A stretch of DNA of 64,000 nt from Sphingobacteriales bacterium. Its GTDB lineage: Bacteria; Bacteroidota; Bacteroidia; Chitinophagales; Chitinophagaceae. The notes beneath the pieces are model-generated. The model was not told the DNA's origin. It made no database searches and saw only the letters and a program-made list of their open reading frames with translations. Location: positions 558,001-622,000 of the forward strand of contig JADJGB010000010.1 in assembly GCA_016708305.1 (NCBI GenBank), in the 5' to 3' direction. This document shows, piece after piece, positions 35,395-47,676 of the stretch. Position numbers and translations under genes: made by a program. The stretch's first letter is position 1, and each line of letters starts with the position of its first letter.

Positions 35395-38300
35395 TTAGCT
35401 TACTGCTGCCAGGCTTCTGAAGTCAACACTCACCAGCTTACTTACGCCAGGCTCCTGCATAGTAACGCCGTAAATTACATCCACTGTACTCATGGTGGTT
35501 TTGTTGTGGGTAACAATGATGAACTGCGAGTTGTTGCTAAACTCACGAATCATGTTGGTAAACTTACCTACATTGGCATCATCAAGCGGTGCATCCACCT
35601 CATCCAAAATACAGAATGGTGCCGGCTTTATCAGATAGATGGCAAACAATAAAGCGGTTGCAGTAAGTGTCCTCTCTCCCCCGCTCAACTGTGTAAGCGA
35701 AGAAGGTCGCTTACCTTTTGGTTTTGCCAAAACATCAATACCGGTTTCTGCCAGATTTTCAGGATTTTCTAAAATAAGGTCGCACTGATCGTCTTCGGTA
35801 AACAACGATTTAAATACTTTCTTGAAATTTTCACGAACCAGGTTAAAAGTATCTAAGAATTTTTGGTTGGCGGTAGCTTCTACTTCTTCAATTGTTTTCA
35901 TAAGGCTGATTTTGGCGTTTACCAAATCATTCTTTTGCTCCACAATAAACTCATAACGCTTCTTCATTTCTGTAAAAGCCTCAATGGCTGTGGGATTTAC
36001 TTCTCCCAGATTTTCTAAGCGTTTTTTCAAACGGTCTGCCTTTTCCTGAAGTTCTTCCACTGCTGTTTCGGATGTTCGTGCTTCATCAAGAATATCTTCC
36101 AATTGAATTTTAAACGCTACACTTAATCTTTCTCTTGTTCCGGCCAACTGCAACTTGAGGTCGTTCAATTTGTCTTTTAATGCTGCCAGAAAATGCTCTA
36201 CTTGTTCTTTCTCACGACTTTTCAGCCTCAAAGCGCTTTCTTTTTCATTCAGCCGGTTTCGGTAATTATAATATGCCTGATCAGCTTCGTCCAAAGTCCT
36301 CTTGTCTTCCTCTCTGGAGCGCATCAGTTGCAGCAACTCTTCCTCGATATTCTTTTGGTTTTGTTCAGATTCTGAAATGTTTTGGTAGGTATCAGTCAAC
36401 TGGCCTGTGCTTTGCTCCACCTGAATATTCAAATCCTTTAACTGGTTGGTTTTAAACTCCAGTTCCTGTTTCAGTGCATTTACCTTGCTTTGCTGGCGGG
36501 TAACGTTTAAATTAAATTCATTAAACTGTGCAGAGGCTTGTCCGTACTCGGTTTCAGCCGATTTAAATTCTTCGTCTGCCTGTGAAAGCATATTGGCATT
36601 GAGTTGCAAAGTTTCGTTAAGTTCGGCTAATTGTTTTCTCACATCTTCAACCGAACCTTGTGTACTCAGCAGTTGCACCCCCAATTCTTCAATTCGGTTT
36701 CTGGAAACACTTTGTTGCCCTAAGATATTTTCTAACTTGTTTTGCAAAGAGAACACCTGATTGGACAATTCCCTGATTTCGTTTTCGGTTTGCTTAATTG
36801 CATTTTCACGAAGGTCTTCATTAAAAGCAATCACTTCATTATGTCTTGCCTGAATTTTGGTTCGTAACTCCATAACTATCAGGTCTTGTACGGCAATTTC
36901 TTCCTGCAGCTTTTCAAGATTCTTTACGCGGCCTATTTTTTTACCTTCTATTAAACCGACACTTCCACCAGTCAGCGTATATTTTCCTTTTACATATTTT
37001 CCATTTTTTTCAATAACAATATAGCCATTGGAATTATTGAGCGCTTCTTCGCCCTCGGCAATGAAGACATTGTTCAGCAGGTGTTCGGCCAGTTTTTGTA
37101 TTTTCTTCCACTTCTATAACGCTAAAGGCAGAAATGGCTCCTGACAATGACGATGCTTCTGTGGCTGATGTAGAATTTATTTTATTAAGCAAAAAGAAAT
37201 TCGCCTTTCCTTTTTTATTATCATCTAATAAATGAACAGCCTGCAGCCCCTGCTGTAAATCACTTACCACATAATAATTGAGATAAGGCTCCAATATATT
37301 TTCCAGCGCTGTTCTGTATTCTTCTTTTACATATAAAATATCCGAAAGAATAGGCGACTGATGGTTCCAGTCTGGATTGTTGTGCAGATATTTTACACTG
37401 TCAGGATATCCTTCCATCGAGTCAATCATGCTTTTTAGCAGGTCGTGTTCATTCTTTTTTGCATCTAATTTCCGGTTTTCTTCGGCCAGTTCATTCCGCA
37501 GTTCTTCCAGTATTGATTGGGTATGTAAAATCTGTTCTTTTGTATGGTCATGATGCGCCTGTAATTGCTCCAATGATTGTTTTTGCTCTGAAAGCAATTG
37601 TTCTTTTCCCACTCTTTCAGTTTCTAACTTTTGCTGTAACTCTTCGCGTTGTGCCGATTCTTCTTCTAACTGATGTATTACCCGCTGCAAATTCTGAATG
37701 GAGGTATCGGCCACTGCCACTTTCTTCTCGGCTTCAAACTGGTCTCTCTGTACCTGCTGATGCTCCATCCGCATATTTTGAAGAATACTGCGCCTTTCGT
37801 CCAAAACCAGGCGCTTATTATCTACTTCCTGTTTCAGGCTTTCGAGTTGCTCTTTCAGGCCTTCAAAAGCGTTTTCTTCATCAACAATATGTATTTGGGT
37901 AAATTGAATGCTTTCTTTGATACCCTTAACCTGATTTCCGCTTTTATCCAGAAACTCCTTCAGTCCGAGTTCTTTTTCTTTTAAATATTGAACCCGTTGA
38001 ATGGCAAGATTTTTTCACCCTCCTTGGTTCTCACTTTCTGCTCCAACTCATTGAAGGCATACTGCATACTTTGCAATGCCAGCTCTTTCTCCACAAAAAC
38101 TAATTTTTCCTGCTCAATGGCTGCTTCTTCCGTAGCGATTTCGGCCTCCAGCTTCAGGGCATTATTGGTTTCGATTTCCTGCTTCTCTGTCAGGTCTTTA
38201 AAGGTGAGATTAAAACCTTCCAGCGCCGCTTTGGATAGTTCAATACTTATTTCCCTGTAATCTTTCTTTATCTCGTGGTACTTTTCAGCCTTTTTTGCCT

Positions 38301-38922
38301 GACTTTCGAGGGATTTCAACTGGTTATTGATTTCAAATAATAAGTCTTCAATCCTATTGAGATCCAATTCGGTAGCGTCCAGTTTTTGCTTTGCTTCCTT
38401 CTTTCTGGTTTTATAAATAGAAATCCCGGCAGCCTGTTCCAGCATTTTCCGGCGGCTGTTTTCTTTATCTTTAATGAGGTCATCTACCATCCCCAGCTCG
38501 ATAATGGCATAGGAATCGGTGCTGATACCGGTGTCCAGAAACAGATTCTGAATATCCTTCAGCCTGCATTGCACGTCATTGAGGCGGTATTCGCTCTCGC
38601 CGCTTTTGTAAAATTTTCTGGTAATTCGGACGGTATTAAATTCGATAGGCAAAAGATTTTTGGTGTTTTCGAAGGTAAGGCTCACCTCTGCCAGGCCACT
38701 GGCCGATCGGGTTTTGGAGCCGTTAAACACCAGGCTATCAAGGTTTTCGCTACGCAATTTACTGATTTTTTGCTCACCAATCACCCATCTGATACTGTCC
38801 ACAATATTAGATTTTCCACAACCATTCGGACCCACGATGCCGGTAATATTATCATCAAAATTGACGATTGTTTTATCGGCAAAACTCTTAAATCCTTTTA
38901 TTTCTAAACTCTTTAATCTCAC
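35395..38922 (-). CDS. smc: Chromosome segregation protein SMC (two frameshifts)
   Basis: A condensin ATPase of about 1,176 residues in three pieces. N-terminal head: MRLKSLEIKGFKSFADKT and Walker A GPNGCGKSNIVDSI. Then a coiled coil, a hinge-containing middle (DSMEGYPDSVKYL, PILSDILYV, GYIVIEKNGKYVKGKYTL), a second coiled coil, and a C-terminal head with signature LSGGERTLTATALLFA and Walker B CILDEVDAPLDDANV. The first break is at 38010-38015 (T6 on the plus strand, expected T7). The second is at 37093-37097 (T5, expected T6). Both are one base short in a homopolymer, and the sequence between the pieces reads continuously once corrected. Because SMC is core machinery, true loss is unlikely. 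Confidence 0.94.
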
Positions 38923-39142
38923 TGATAACCTATTTTAAACCTATGAATTTAGAGCAAGTATATGCTTTTTCCCTTTTTATTTATACATAAAAAGGTATCT
39001 TTTTATACAGTAAATGTGGAAAAAATATTTCAGTAATTTAAACAATAGGCCTAAAAGATATTTTGATACTAAAAGGATCTTTTCAAAAAACACAAAATTT
39101 TAAGAAATTAGTAAACATATACACCTAATATTTATCATCTAG

Positions 39143-40282
39143 TTAAAGATTTTTTAATAATTTATAAATTTCAGTTCCTGCCAATAAAAAGCAACCCAGC
39201 CCATAATCCTCGAAATTAGGCATACTATTATAAGTTACAGGCTGACCATCCTTGGGTTCTTTTCCTGTTCCTTGCACATAGCCCAAAAATCCATTTTTAT
39301 GTACGCCGTCTTTAACAATATTTTTCCAAGCCTTAGTCAAAACAGGCATGTAAACTTTTCTATCCAAAATACCATTTCTTACACCCCATGCAAATCCATA
39401 AACAAAAAGAGAAGAACCGGTTATTTCTTTTCCACCATAGTGATTAGGGTCGTGTAAACTCACTGTCCAAAGTCCATCTGGCTGCTGATTTTTAATAAGC
39501 GCTGCACACATATCTTTAAAGTCCTCCAAATATTCATTATAGTGTGGGTCCGTTTTAGGTAATTCGTCAAGTACGCGTACCAATGCGGCAATGACCCAAC
39601 CATTGCCCCTACTCCAGTAACAGTTTTTACCATTGGGCTCTTTGTAAGGAGGTACAAAATCCTTATCACGCCACCAAAGATGTTCCTCTGTGTTATATAA
39701 ACCACTTCCTCCATGCTTGTTTTTGGAGAAACTGTACATTGCATACATTTTATCAAAATACTTTTTATCTTTATAAAGTATGCCCAATTTAGTAAATACA
39801 GGCATTCCCATTTGGATAGCATCAATCCAACTCCAATCATCATCTTTGCCACTGTTTATTACATTATCCATGCAGGCTGTAATATCTTTAATCCTTTCTT
39901 CTTTTTTATCAATCAGGTATAAATCTATATAGGTTTGACCACAACACTGATTATCAGCATTTTTCGTTGATATTCCACCATTTAATCCCCAATGATGCTT
40001 TTCACCCCATTCTACTGCATAGTCATAATACTTCTTTTTAGTATCGATATAATACAAGGCCATCATCCCTTCATAATAAACTCCACGAGTCCAAATATTA
40101 CTCGGACGTTCTTTATTAGTAATAATCGCTTTTCCTGGATCGGGCCATTTATTCATAAAGTATTCATTGGCCTTTTTCATTGGGGAAAGTACTTCCTTTT
40201 TTAGCGATATTTTTTGCGCTGAGGAACAAAGGCTTAATAGAATTAATAAAAGAAAAACGCCTAATTTTTTAGATTGAATCAT
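39143..40282 (-). CDS. Unsaturated rhamnogalacturonyl hydrolase, GH105
   Basis: A 379-residue (alpha/alpha)6-barrel enzyme with a signal peptide (ending about SSAQ, residue 23). Typical GH105 (YteR/RhiN) features include IWTRGVYYEGMMALYYI, the catalytic Asp154 in WSWIDAIQMGMP, YWSRGNGWVIAALVRVLDELP, and ITGSSLFVYGFAWGVRNG. It hydrates the delta-4,5-unsaturated galacturonate left at the non-reducing end by rhamnogalacturonan lyase, releasing it from rhamnose. It is the last member of PUL 2 on this strand and is separated from the CE12 gene by the IS256-family copy. The gene is intact. Confidence 0.93.
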   Translation of the reverse strand: MIQSKKLGVFLLLILLSLCSSAQKISLKKEVLSPMKKANEYFMNKWPDPGKAIITNKERPSNIWTRGVYYEGMMALYYIDTKKKYYDYAVEWGEKHHWGLNGGISTKNADNQCCGQTYIDLYLIDKKEERIKDITACMDNVINSGKDDDWSWIDAIQMGMPVFTKLGILYKDKKYFDKMYAMYSFSKNKHGGSGLYNTEEHLWWRDKDFVPPYKEPNGKNCYWSRGNGWVIAALVRVLDELPKTDPHYNEYLEDFKDMCAALIKNQQPDGLWTVSLHDPNHYGGKEITGSSLFVYGFAWGVRNGILDRKVYMPVLTKAWKNIVKDGVHKNGFLGYVQGTGKEPKDGQPVTYNSMPNFEDYGLGCFLLAGTEIYKLLKNL

Positions 40283-40585
40283 TTTATATTTTTAATTGTT
40301 AATAATCGTCAAACTGAATTACAGGTATAAATTTATTACTGACAAAATACTAATGAATTAGGATGCTCTTTACATAAAGACCTAAAATAATGGTTCGAAA
40401 AAGAATGAACTTCAAATCTATTAATTTTAATTGTCAGAAAATACTTTTAACCTAAAAAGAGCTGCATACTTATTAATTATTTATCCATACGTTTGCGCGA
40501 TTAATTAAAGATTAAGGTGCAATGCTTTTTTGGGGAAAATATTGTTATAAGATTTACTTACAAGGACAGAACCATTTTGCAGTAA

Positions 40586-40732
40586 TATACGAATCTGATT
40601 TTTGAAACAGCAGACTTCAATGTTTCTTTTGCATTTAATGATGCTGTAAATAACCATTACGTTTTAGGCAAAGATACAAAACCTGTTTTTGAAAGATTCA
40701 AAGCGAAGGAAATTGAAAAAATAGCTATTTAA
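40586..40732 (+). pseudogene. Orphan C-terminal coding fragment beside IS copy 2
   Basis: An open frame without a start codon that reads like protein: ETADFNVSFAFNDAVNN, then YVLGKDTKPVFERFKAKEIEK and a stop at 40730-40732. The frame is closed upstream at 40583. It may be the tail of a gene lost by rearrangement, or chance. The rest of 40283-40736 shows no other gene. The stop codon lies in the target duplication of the IS. Confidence 0.3.
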
Positions 40733-40736
40733 GAAA

Positions 40737-42078
40737 GGTAGTATAACATAAACTGTGGGGAAAGTCCTACAAAGTTGGGGTACCCAACTTTGTAGGACTT
40801 ATTTATTAATTTTAAAAACACAGTTTAATTTTATGGACAAAGAACAAATGCTATCAGACGCTTTTTTAAAGCAGTTTAAAACCGGAGAAGAGCTAACTGA
40901 CTTTTTGACTCAGCTCCAAAAACGAGGTATTGAAAAGATGCTTGAAGGCGAGTTAGATGCTCACCCAGGTTACGACAAGCATGAAAAAAGCAGTACTTCA
41001 AATGCCAGAAACGGCTATGGCACAAAACGCATTAAAACCGGTTTTGGAGAAAGTGAAATACAAGTACCCAGGACAGGGACGCCTCCTTTAACCCGATGAT
41101 AATACCCAAACGCCAAAGCATGGTAGATGGGTTAGAAAATGTAATCGTATCGCTGTATGCCAAAGGCATGAGTGTAAGCGATATTGAAGAACAAATACGC
41201 GAGGTTTATCACTTTGATGTATCTACTTCAACCATTTCCAGAATTACAGAAACAGTAGCCGGCGATATTGTTGCCTGGCAAAACAGGCCCTTAGATCCGC
41301 TGTATTTAATTGTATGGATGGATGGTATTGTTTTTAAGGTAAGAGAAAACAGTAAAGTCATTAACAAAACCATCTATCTTGCCGTAGGGCTCAATACAGA
41401 CGGCAAAAAGAAGTACTGGGCATGTGGCTTGGCAAAAACGAAAGTGCTGCATTTTGGCTTAGCGTTTTAACCGATTTAAAAGCCAGAGGTGTAGGAGACA
41501 TACTCATTACAGCTACCGATAACCTCAATGGTTTTACCCAAACCATCAATAATGTTTTCCCGCAATCACAAACTCAAATCTGTGTGGTGCATCAAATACG
41601 CAACTCGGCAAAATATGTGGTTTGGAAAGACAAAAAGCATTTTCAAAAGACATGAAACTCATCTACGACGCCCCAACAAAACAGGCAGCAAAAGCAGCAC
41701 TGGAAGACTTTAAAAATAAGTGGAACCACAAATATCCATACGCCATAAAATCTTGGGAAGATAATTGGGAAGCGCTTACCGTTTTTTTGAGTTCCCTTTA
41801 GAAATAAGAAAAATCATTTACACCACTAACCTAATAGAAAACCTGAATGGAAAAATCAGAAAATACACCAAAAATAAAATGTCCTTCCCTACAGATGAAG
41901 CCGTCTTAAAATCGGTATATTTGGCTTTAAGAGAAGCAACAAAAAAATGGAGTATGCCTATACATAATTGGGGCATCATCCTAAATCAGTTCTTAACAAT
42001 GTTTGAAAAAAGGGTTCAACTTTAAACAAAAAGCTAAACCCTTATATTTTTAACTTACACAGTTTATGGGATACTGTC
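40737..42078 (+). mobile_element. IS256-family insertion sequence, copy 2
   Basis: A 1,342-bp copy of the element at 9488, in the opposite orientation, with the same terminal repeats. Its own 8-bp target duplication TTAAGAAA lies at 40729-40736 and 42079-42086, so this is an independent insertion. The palindrome (40762-40800) has one central G less than copy 1. It is inserted in the last codons of the CE12 gene of PUL 2, between it and GH105. Confidence 0.93.
40833..42025 (+). pseudogene. IS256-family transposase, frameshifted, copy 2
   Basis: Starts MDKEQMLSDAFLKQFKTGEEL at ATG 40833. Its pieces are 40833-41099, 41096-41470, 41422-41655 and 41765-42025. The first break (near 41070, CCCAGGACAGG) differs from that of copy 1 (CCAGAGACAGG) at the same site, and both give the same shifted frame. 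Further breaks at GGCAAAAAG, GACAAAAAG and CGTTTTTTTGAG are each one base short in a homopolymer and are shared with copy 1. Catalytic motifs (VWMDGI, CVVHQIRNS, NLIENLNGKIRKY) are intact in their pieces. Confidence 0.88.
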
Positions 42079-42871
42079 TTAAGAAATGATTTAAGTTTAC
42101 ATTTTTTTAAACTATTAATTCCCTCCACCACTTTTTCTGCATTATAACTAGCTCCCTCACCATTTGTATGTGTATGATCTTTCGGAAAATACTTTCCTAC
42201 TTCCTCTGCCCCCATTTTATCGTATCCATCCGAAATAAGGCTATTAAGGTCAATAAAAAATGCTCCTGACTGAGCGGCTACCTGCTTTGCCCAAAGCCCA
42301 TAATCTTTATCATTTCTTTTTACTTTTCCGTCTTTAAAATTGTTTCGCGGAATTGGAGAACATACTATTGGTATGGCTCCCACAGCTTTAGTATCTGAAA
42401 TATATTTTCTCATGTAATAACCATAAGTATAAACTGTTTCATTTATTTTTCGGATAGGATTATATATTTCTTTACTTTCCCTTCCAATCCCACGAATTGT
42501 ACCCTGCCCTTGCAGTATCATCTAAGGACCATCATCATTATGTCCAAACTGCATAATTACATAATCTCCTTTTTTAAGGTTTTCATTATTGCATCCCAAC
42601 GTCCTTCACTTAAAAAAGTTCTACTGCTTCGTCCCCCAATAGCCATATTGTCAATTTCGATTTTTGCTTCATCAAAGAAGTCTCCTATCATACTCCCCCA
42701 ACCCCATAAAGCATCTGCACCTTTACCACTACCGTTCCTTACGGTGGAGTCTCCAATTATATATAAGACCGGCTTTTCAGATTTTGGTAATATAAAAGAA
42801 GAAAAGAATAGAATAAAAGTCAATATTGTTAGCTTCTTCACTAAATTTAGATTGAATTGAAATTTTTCCAT
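42045..42871 (-). CDS. Rhamnogalacturonan acetylesterase, CE12 (frameshifted, 3' end altered by IS)
   Basis: A secreted SGNH esterase removing acetyl groups from rhamnogalacturonan. Piece 1 (from 42871) has a signal region and block I LYIIGDSTVRNGSG, then DNMAIGGRSSRTF (block II). Between pieces the frame reads KGDYVIMQFGHNDDGP (block III). Piece 2 has IPIVCSPIPRNNF and the catalytic DHTHTNGEG (Asp-x-x-His). At least two indels, at a T6 run (42570-42575) and near 42510-42525, break the frame. The IS at 42078 replaces the last codon: before insertion the gene ended KSFLK and a stop at 40725-40727. Now it continues TVSHKLCKLKI into the IS, stopping near 42045. It is likely still functional if the indels are artefacts. 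Confidence 0.87.
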
Positions 42872-42973
42872 TTAATATGAATTTACGATAATAAAAAACT
42901 TTGTCCGATCACCTCTCATTTATAATGATTTCCTAATTTACTCTAAGTTGCAATCTACAATAATTATTCTCAA

Positions 42974-44889
42974 TTAGTGCACATTTGTTTCTCTTAAAGG
43001 TATATACTCAACATTCGGCTTGGGTGGATTTTTCATCCCATGTCCAAAAAAGAATCCCGTATGAGGGGGTTGATTGTAACCTACATTTTGCCAAACTATA
43101 CTAAGTCTGTACTGTGGATCATTCATTAGGGTATAAAATTTTAAGTTGGTTGGAATAGTGGTAGAAAATATTCTTAACTCTTTATTATCCTTTGTTCGGT
43201 ATATTGCTTCCTCTCGCCAGTCTCCATAGATATGAGCTAAAAGTACAGGGTTTCTTTTTGTTCCATTATTGCTCAGGCAAAAATAGTCAGCAGTATTCAA
43301 TAATTTATTTGTTTTAGAATTTTCATAATCCCATTTACCAATGAAAGTGCCATCCAATATTTCGCGGAGATTATCACCATCCCAATATATCCCCATGTTA
43401 CACGGAGGTGCCCTTTCTGAAATTTTATTTCCCTTACAGTCAAATAAACCTGTTATTCCAGCTCCTACCACCCAACATTCAAAACCTGGATATCGGGGAT
43501 CAATATCCAAGGCTAAACCTCTGCCAGGCCCTTCACCATCTTCACCAGACTTAACAGATGCTTTTTTCCAATAAATCTTTCGGGTGGCAGTAGATCGGAA
43601 ACTGGCTCCTGCATCATCAAACCTTTCCTGAATATCAAAAACTTCTAAACCCGATATCGAGGGGTCTAAGTCTGACACATGAAGAGCATCTCCATGTCCT
43701 AAAACGGTTGAAAATAGACCAGTACCATCATCATCCACACACATGGCTCCAAAAACAATTTCATCTTTACCATCCCCATCTACATCTGCAATTGTCAAAT
43801 TGTGATTTCCCTGTCCGCCATAATTGTAATTGCCTTTATCTTTTGTGTCAAATATCCATCGTTTTTCCAATTTATTATTTTTAAAATCCCAAGCTGTTAT
43901 TACTGTCCTTGTATAATACCCACGAGAAAAAATCAAGCGTGGATGTATTCCGTCCAAATAGGCAACACCTGCAAGAAAACGGTCGAATCTATTTCCATAA
44001 CCATCTCCCCATATACTCTTCAATTCCGTAGAAGTAGGGGAAATTGACGAAGCACGTGGAGGAATAAAATCTACGGTACTTATTACTTCACCTGTTAGAC
44101 CATTAAATACAGAAAGATACTCAGGCCCTGCCAGAATATACCCTTTTTCGTTTCGCCAATCTTTGGTACTGCCCCCAATCACAAAACCCTTGCCATCAAT
44201 GGTGCCATCAGCTGTTTTTACAGCTATTTCCGCCCGACCATCACCTTCCAAATCATAAACAATAAATTGAGTATAATGTGCCCCCTCCCGTATATTCTTT
44301 CCAAGTTTAATAGTCCACAATAGCGTACCATCTAGTTTGTAAGCCTGTAACAAAGGGGAATCTGTAAATCCGGCTTGACTATTATCATGCCCTTTACCTG
44401 CTATATGAACCACTATTTCATACTCGCCATCACCATCTAAATCTCCTACAGAACCATCATTGGCAGTGTAACCATCCGGTATCTGTAATGGTATGGACAA
44501 ATATGGACTTTTAATATCCTGAAGAACAAAAAATGAGGCTTCATGGGTCTCCTTTTGATCAATAATAGTCTTGACAATATACTTTGTGCCTGTGGCAACT
44601 GATTTTGAACCATCAATAAAACTTGTTACTTTAGATATCGGGTACTTATTCATTTTTTTTATTACAGTTCCTTCATTTTTGTAAGGTTAAAAGCAACATC
44701 CTCAGGATCTGAAGCCAGTAAACGCCAACTTACAAATATATTTCCATCATTATCGGGAGTAGCTATCACCCCTCTACCCAATGACCCCATCAGACGTTGG
44801 GAAAAAGATATTTCACAAACCAACACGATACATAATGATAAAAACACTCGAATCATATTGCCTTTTTTACTATACAAAAAATTTTTCAT
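42974..44889 (-). CDS. Rhamnogalacturonan lyase, PL11 (frameshifted)
   Basis: A secreted lyase of about 639 residues that cuts rhamnose-galacturonate bonds of the RG-I backbone by beta-elimination. Piece 1 (to 44662) has a signal peptide and LGRGVIATPDNDGNIFVSWRLL; piece 2 starts after a join at about 44680. It carries the eight-bladed propeller with calcium loops DLDGDGEYEI, DLEGDGRAEI and DVDGDGKDEI, the segment SVGDLDGDG, and a C-terminal FFFGHGMKNPPKP. The join lacks one T (CCTTAC for CCTTTAC). The start ATG overlaps the GH106 stop by four bases (ATGA), so the two are translationally coupled. It supplies the substrate for GH105. Confidence 0.92.
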
Positions 44890-47642
44890 TTTTTCATGGG
44901 GATTAATTTTATGTCACCATTAAGGCCTGAAGGTTGAACTTTCCAGCTACTGGCATCAAAATTTTTGTAATTGATATTTACAAAATTTATTTCATGATAG
45001 TTGCGCCATACTTCACTATTTTTATCCATATTGCGAATTCTGTTAGCCATCAAATTACAAACTTCGATACTGATAGAATTTTTCCCTTCCTTCAAATATT
45101 TTCCAACAAGTATTTCAAAAGGAAGGCTCCAAACCATCCCTGCATCTTTCCCATTGATGATTACCCTTGCAGATTCGTATATTTTATCAAGTTTCAATAA
45201 ATACTCGGAAGCCTTATTCTTTACTACAAATGAAGTAGAATAAACACCTGTTCCTGAAAAAGATTGAGTAGCCGAATCCTCAGTAAAATCAGTCCAGGGC
45301 CTAATTCCTTTAAATTGTTTTGTTGCCGGAATTATCGGCCCACCATCCTTGAAATGTATTGACCATACATTATGGCTCAAATCAATGTGATTGGCTGCTG
45401 GAGATAAAAAGTGATGCAAGGGAGCAACTTCATTATTATTTGAAACTTTTATAATAATCGATTCTCCGGATTTTAGCTGGAACCTTGTTTCAAAACCATT
45501 GGTTTTATTCTTTAAGATTGATTTACTAAGCAATCCATTTAAAGGATTCATCCATAAAATGGTTGTGCCAGAAGCATTTAAGGTAATCAGTTCATCAATA
45601 TCATTTGAAGTATTATTTACAACAAAATAATAGGTAGCGTCATTTGCTTTTCGTCTAATAAACTGCAATCCTGTATTAACAAGGCTTTCAGGAAATATTT
45701 TCAAAAGAGAAAGTAATGATTTAATATCTCCTAAAATCAATCTTCCCTTACCAACTTTGGCTTCCTGTAATCCATTTTTTAAATCTGAAATATTTAGATT
45801 GCTAATAATTGATTTAAGTGTTTGTCTGTTTTCTTCTAAATTTTTAAAACCAGGTACATCTTCAGGAAACTGTTGCAGAATAATTGTTGCGCCTTCACTT
45901 GCTAAATGAAGAATATTTTTGAAAGTACTAAGTGGCATTTTTTCACAGGCAGGTATTATCAGCATCTTATAAGTACCTCCCTTATTCCCTATTTTTAATT
46001 TATCCTGTTCAATTTGAGTCAAGCTAATCATCCGATCAGAAATAAAATCAAGAGAATATCCTTTCTTTTGTAACGATTGTAACTCCTGATAAAACGGAGT
46101 AGGGTGAAGCCATTTGTCAATAGAGTGTACAGACAACGGCATGTCCATACCATTTGCATTGTGCCAAATATCATAAACAGGCCAATAAATTGCTAATTCA
46201 TTATCGGATTCACCAGTTTGCAGTACCGACTGACATCTCGTAATATAATCATTCAATCCTTTCAAATGAGGCCATAAACTATTAGTCGGCACAAAATTTA
46301 CTGAGGCATAAAATAACCAACCCGGCCATTTAATATCTTTAGGGCTAAAAGTAGTACCATGAAAAAAGACATGATTAACTCCTGATAGAAATACCTGATC
46401 AACCTCAGGTTTACATTGGCTCCATGCCGTTTTAAAGTGCTCCGTAAGCCATGTAAAAGTTTCACAACTTGTCAGATTTTTTCCCAATGTATGTGCTGCA
46501 GAAGATGCAAATTTCAACATAACAGGATTGGGATCAACATTTCTGATATCTCCACTATCCCGTCTGAGTCCTCTAATCGGAAAATAGCTGCTGCCAAATG
46601 TTTCTGTTTCAGGAATATCAAAAGCCCCGTATAAATCAAGCAAATTCCCCTGTGAGCCATGTGCCTGATTAATGGAAAGTGCATTTCTTTTATGTGTCCA
46701 ATTGGTAAACACCTCAGAAAAATTCTCAAACATCAGATCAGACATTGTTTCCCTATAATCAGATTTTAGTCTTGCAATTTGATCCGTTTTATTGTCAGAA
46801 AATAATACATTAATATAATTTCTTAAATCATATCCTCTTCTTTTTTTAAACTCATCAAAAAAGTGGGGAGTCCAGTCAGCATTATATACTTCATAACTAT
46901 CATTAAAAAAGCCTTTCACTCCATGAGATAAATTACCAAAAGCAGTATCGAATACTTCAAAATAATTGTTAGTAGCATATTTAGAAAAGTGATCTATTGT
47001 AAACCCTTCGCCACCTGGTGCAGATCTTTACTACCTGTTTAGTTTTTGCATCAAATACTGCAAATAGTTTTAAATCAGTTTGAGATCGGTATTCCAGAGT
47101 GCCATCTTTAAGTACCATTCCTGTCAAATCAATCGTAAACCCATTTTCACCAAAACCCATAAGTGTATTTAAGGAGGCATAGCCAATTTGTTTAGGGTCA
47201 TTTATTACCAATTTTTCCATTAGGTCGGTATTAGCTTTCAGATTGTAGCTTTGAACAATAACTTTTGAAGCTGCATCTTGTTTGGAAACGTTCGGTCCCC
47301 CTATTGGCCAGCCGGTTCCTACTGAAATATAAACTCCCATGTTCAATTTATTTGATTGCTGTACCGTATGGTCAAGCATGTTCATCCATTGAGGGGAAAG
47401 ATAATTTATAAAATTGTTCTCAAATCCTTTAGCTCCATATATGGGAACAACTTCTACGCCACCAATGCCCGCCTGATTATATTGAATCAGCGAGGAGGAA
47501 ATATTCTGTTTGTCCACGGCACTTCCCATCCACCACCAGCGCGTCAAGGTTTAGTTTGAGAACTAACAGCTGGCCATAGAGATTGTGAGATTGCCATCAA
47601 TGTACTACATAAGGTAAATAATAAAATAATTCCTTTCTTCAT
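44886..47642 (-). CDS. Alpha-L-rhamnosidase, GH106 (two frameshifts)
   Basis: About 917 residues in three frames. A signal peptide (MKKGIILLFTLCSTLMAIS) starts at ATG 47642; TRWWWMGSAVDKQNIS follows after a missing G at about 47545. The next piece ends at 46981 and the frame resumes GGEGFTIDHFSKY, VKGFFNDSYEVYNADWTPHFF, LTSCETFTWLTEHF, and a C-terminal beta-sandwich (RVIINGKDAGMVW, YLKEGKNSISIEV). GH106 enzymes remove alpha-linked rhamnose from RG-I or RG-II oligosaccharides. The second join is at about 47025 (GTAAAGATCTG, one or two A missing). It is followed by PL11 with a four-base overlap and preceded by the esterase by 34 bases. Confidence 0.9.
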
Positions 47643-47676
47643 ATCGTATTATTCAATAATTGATTTTAAGCGCCTA

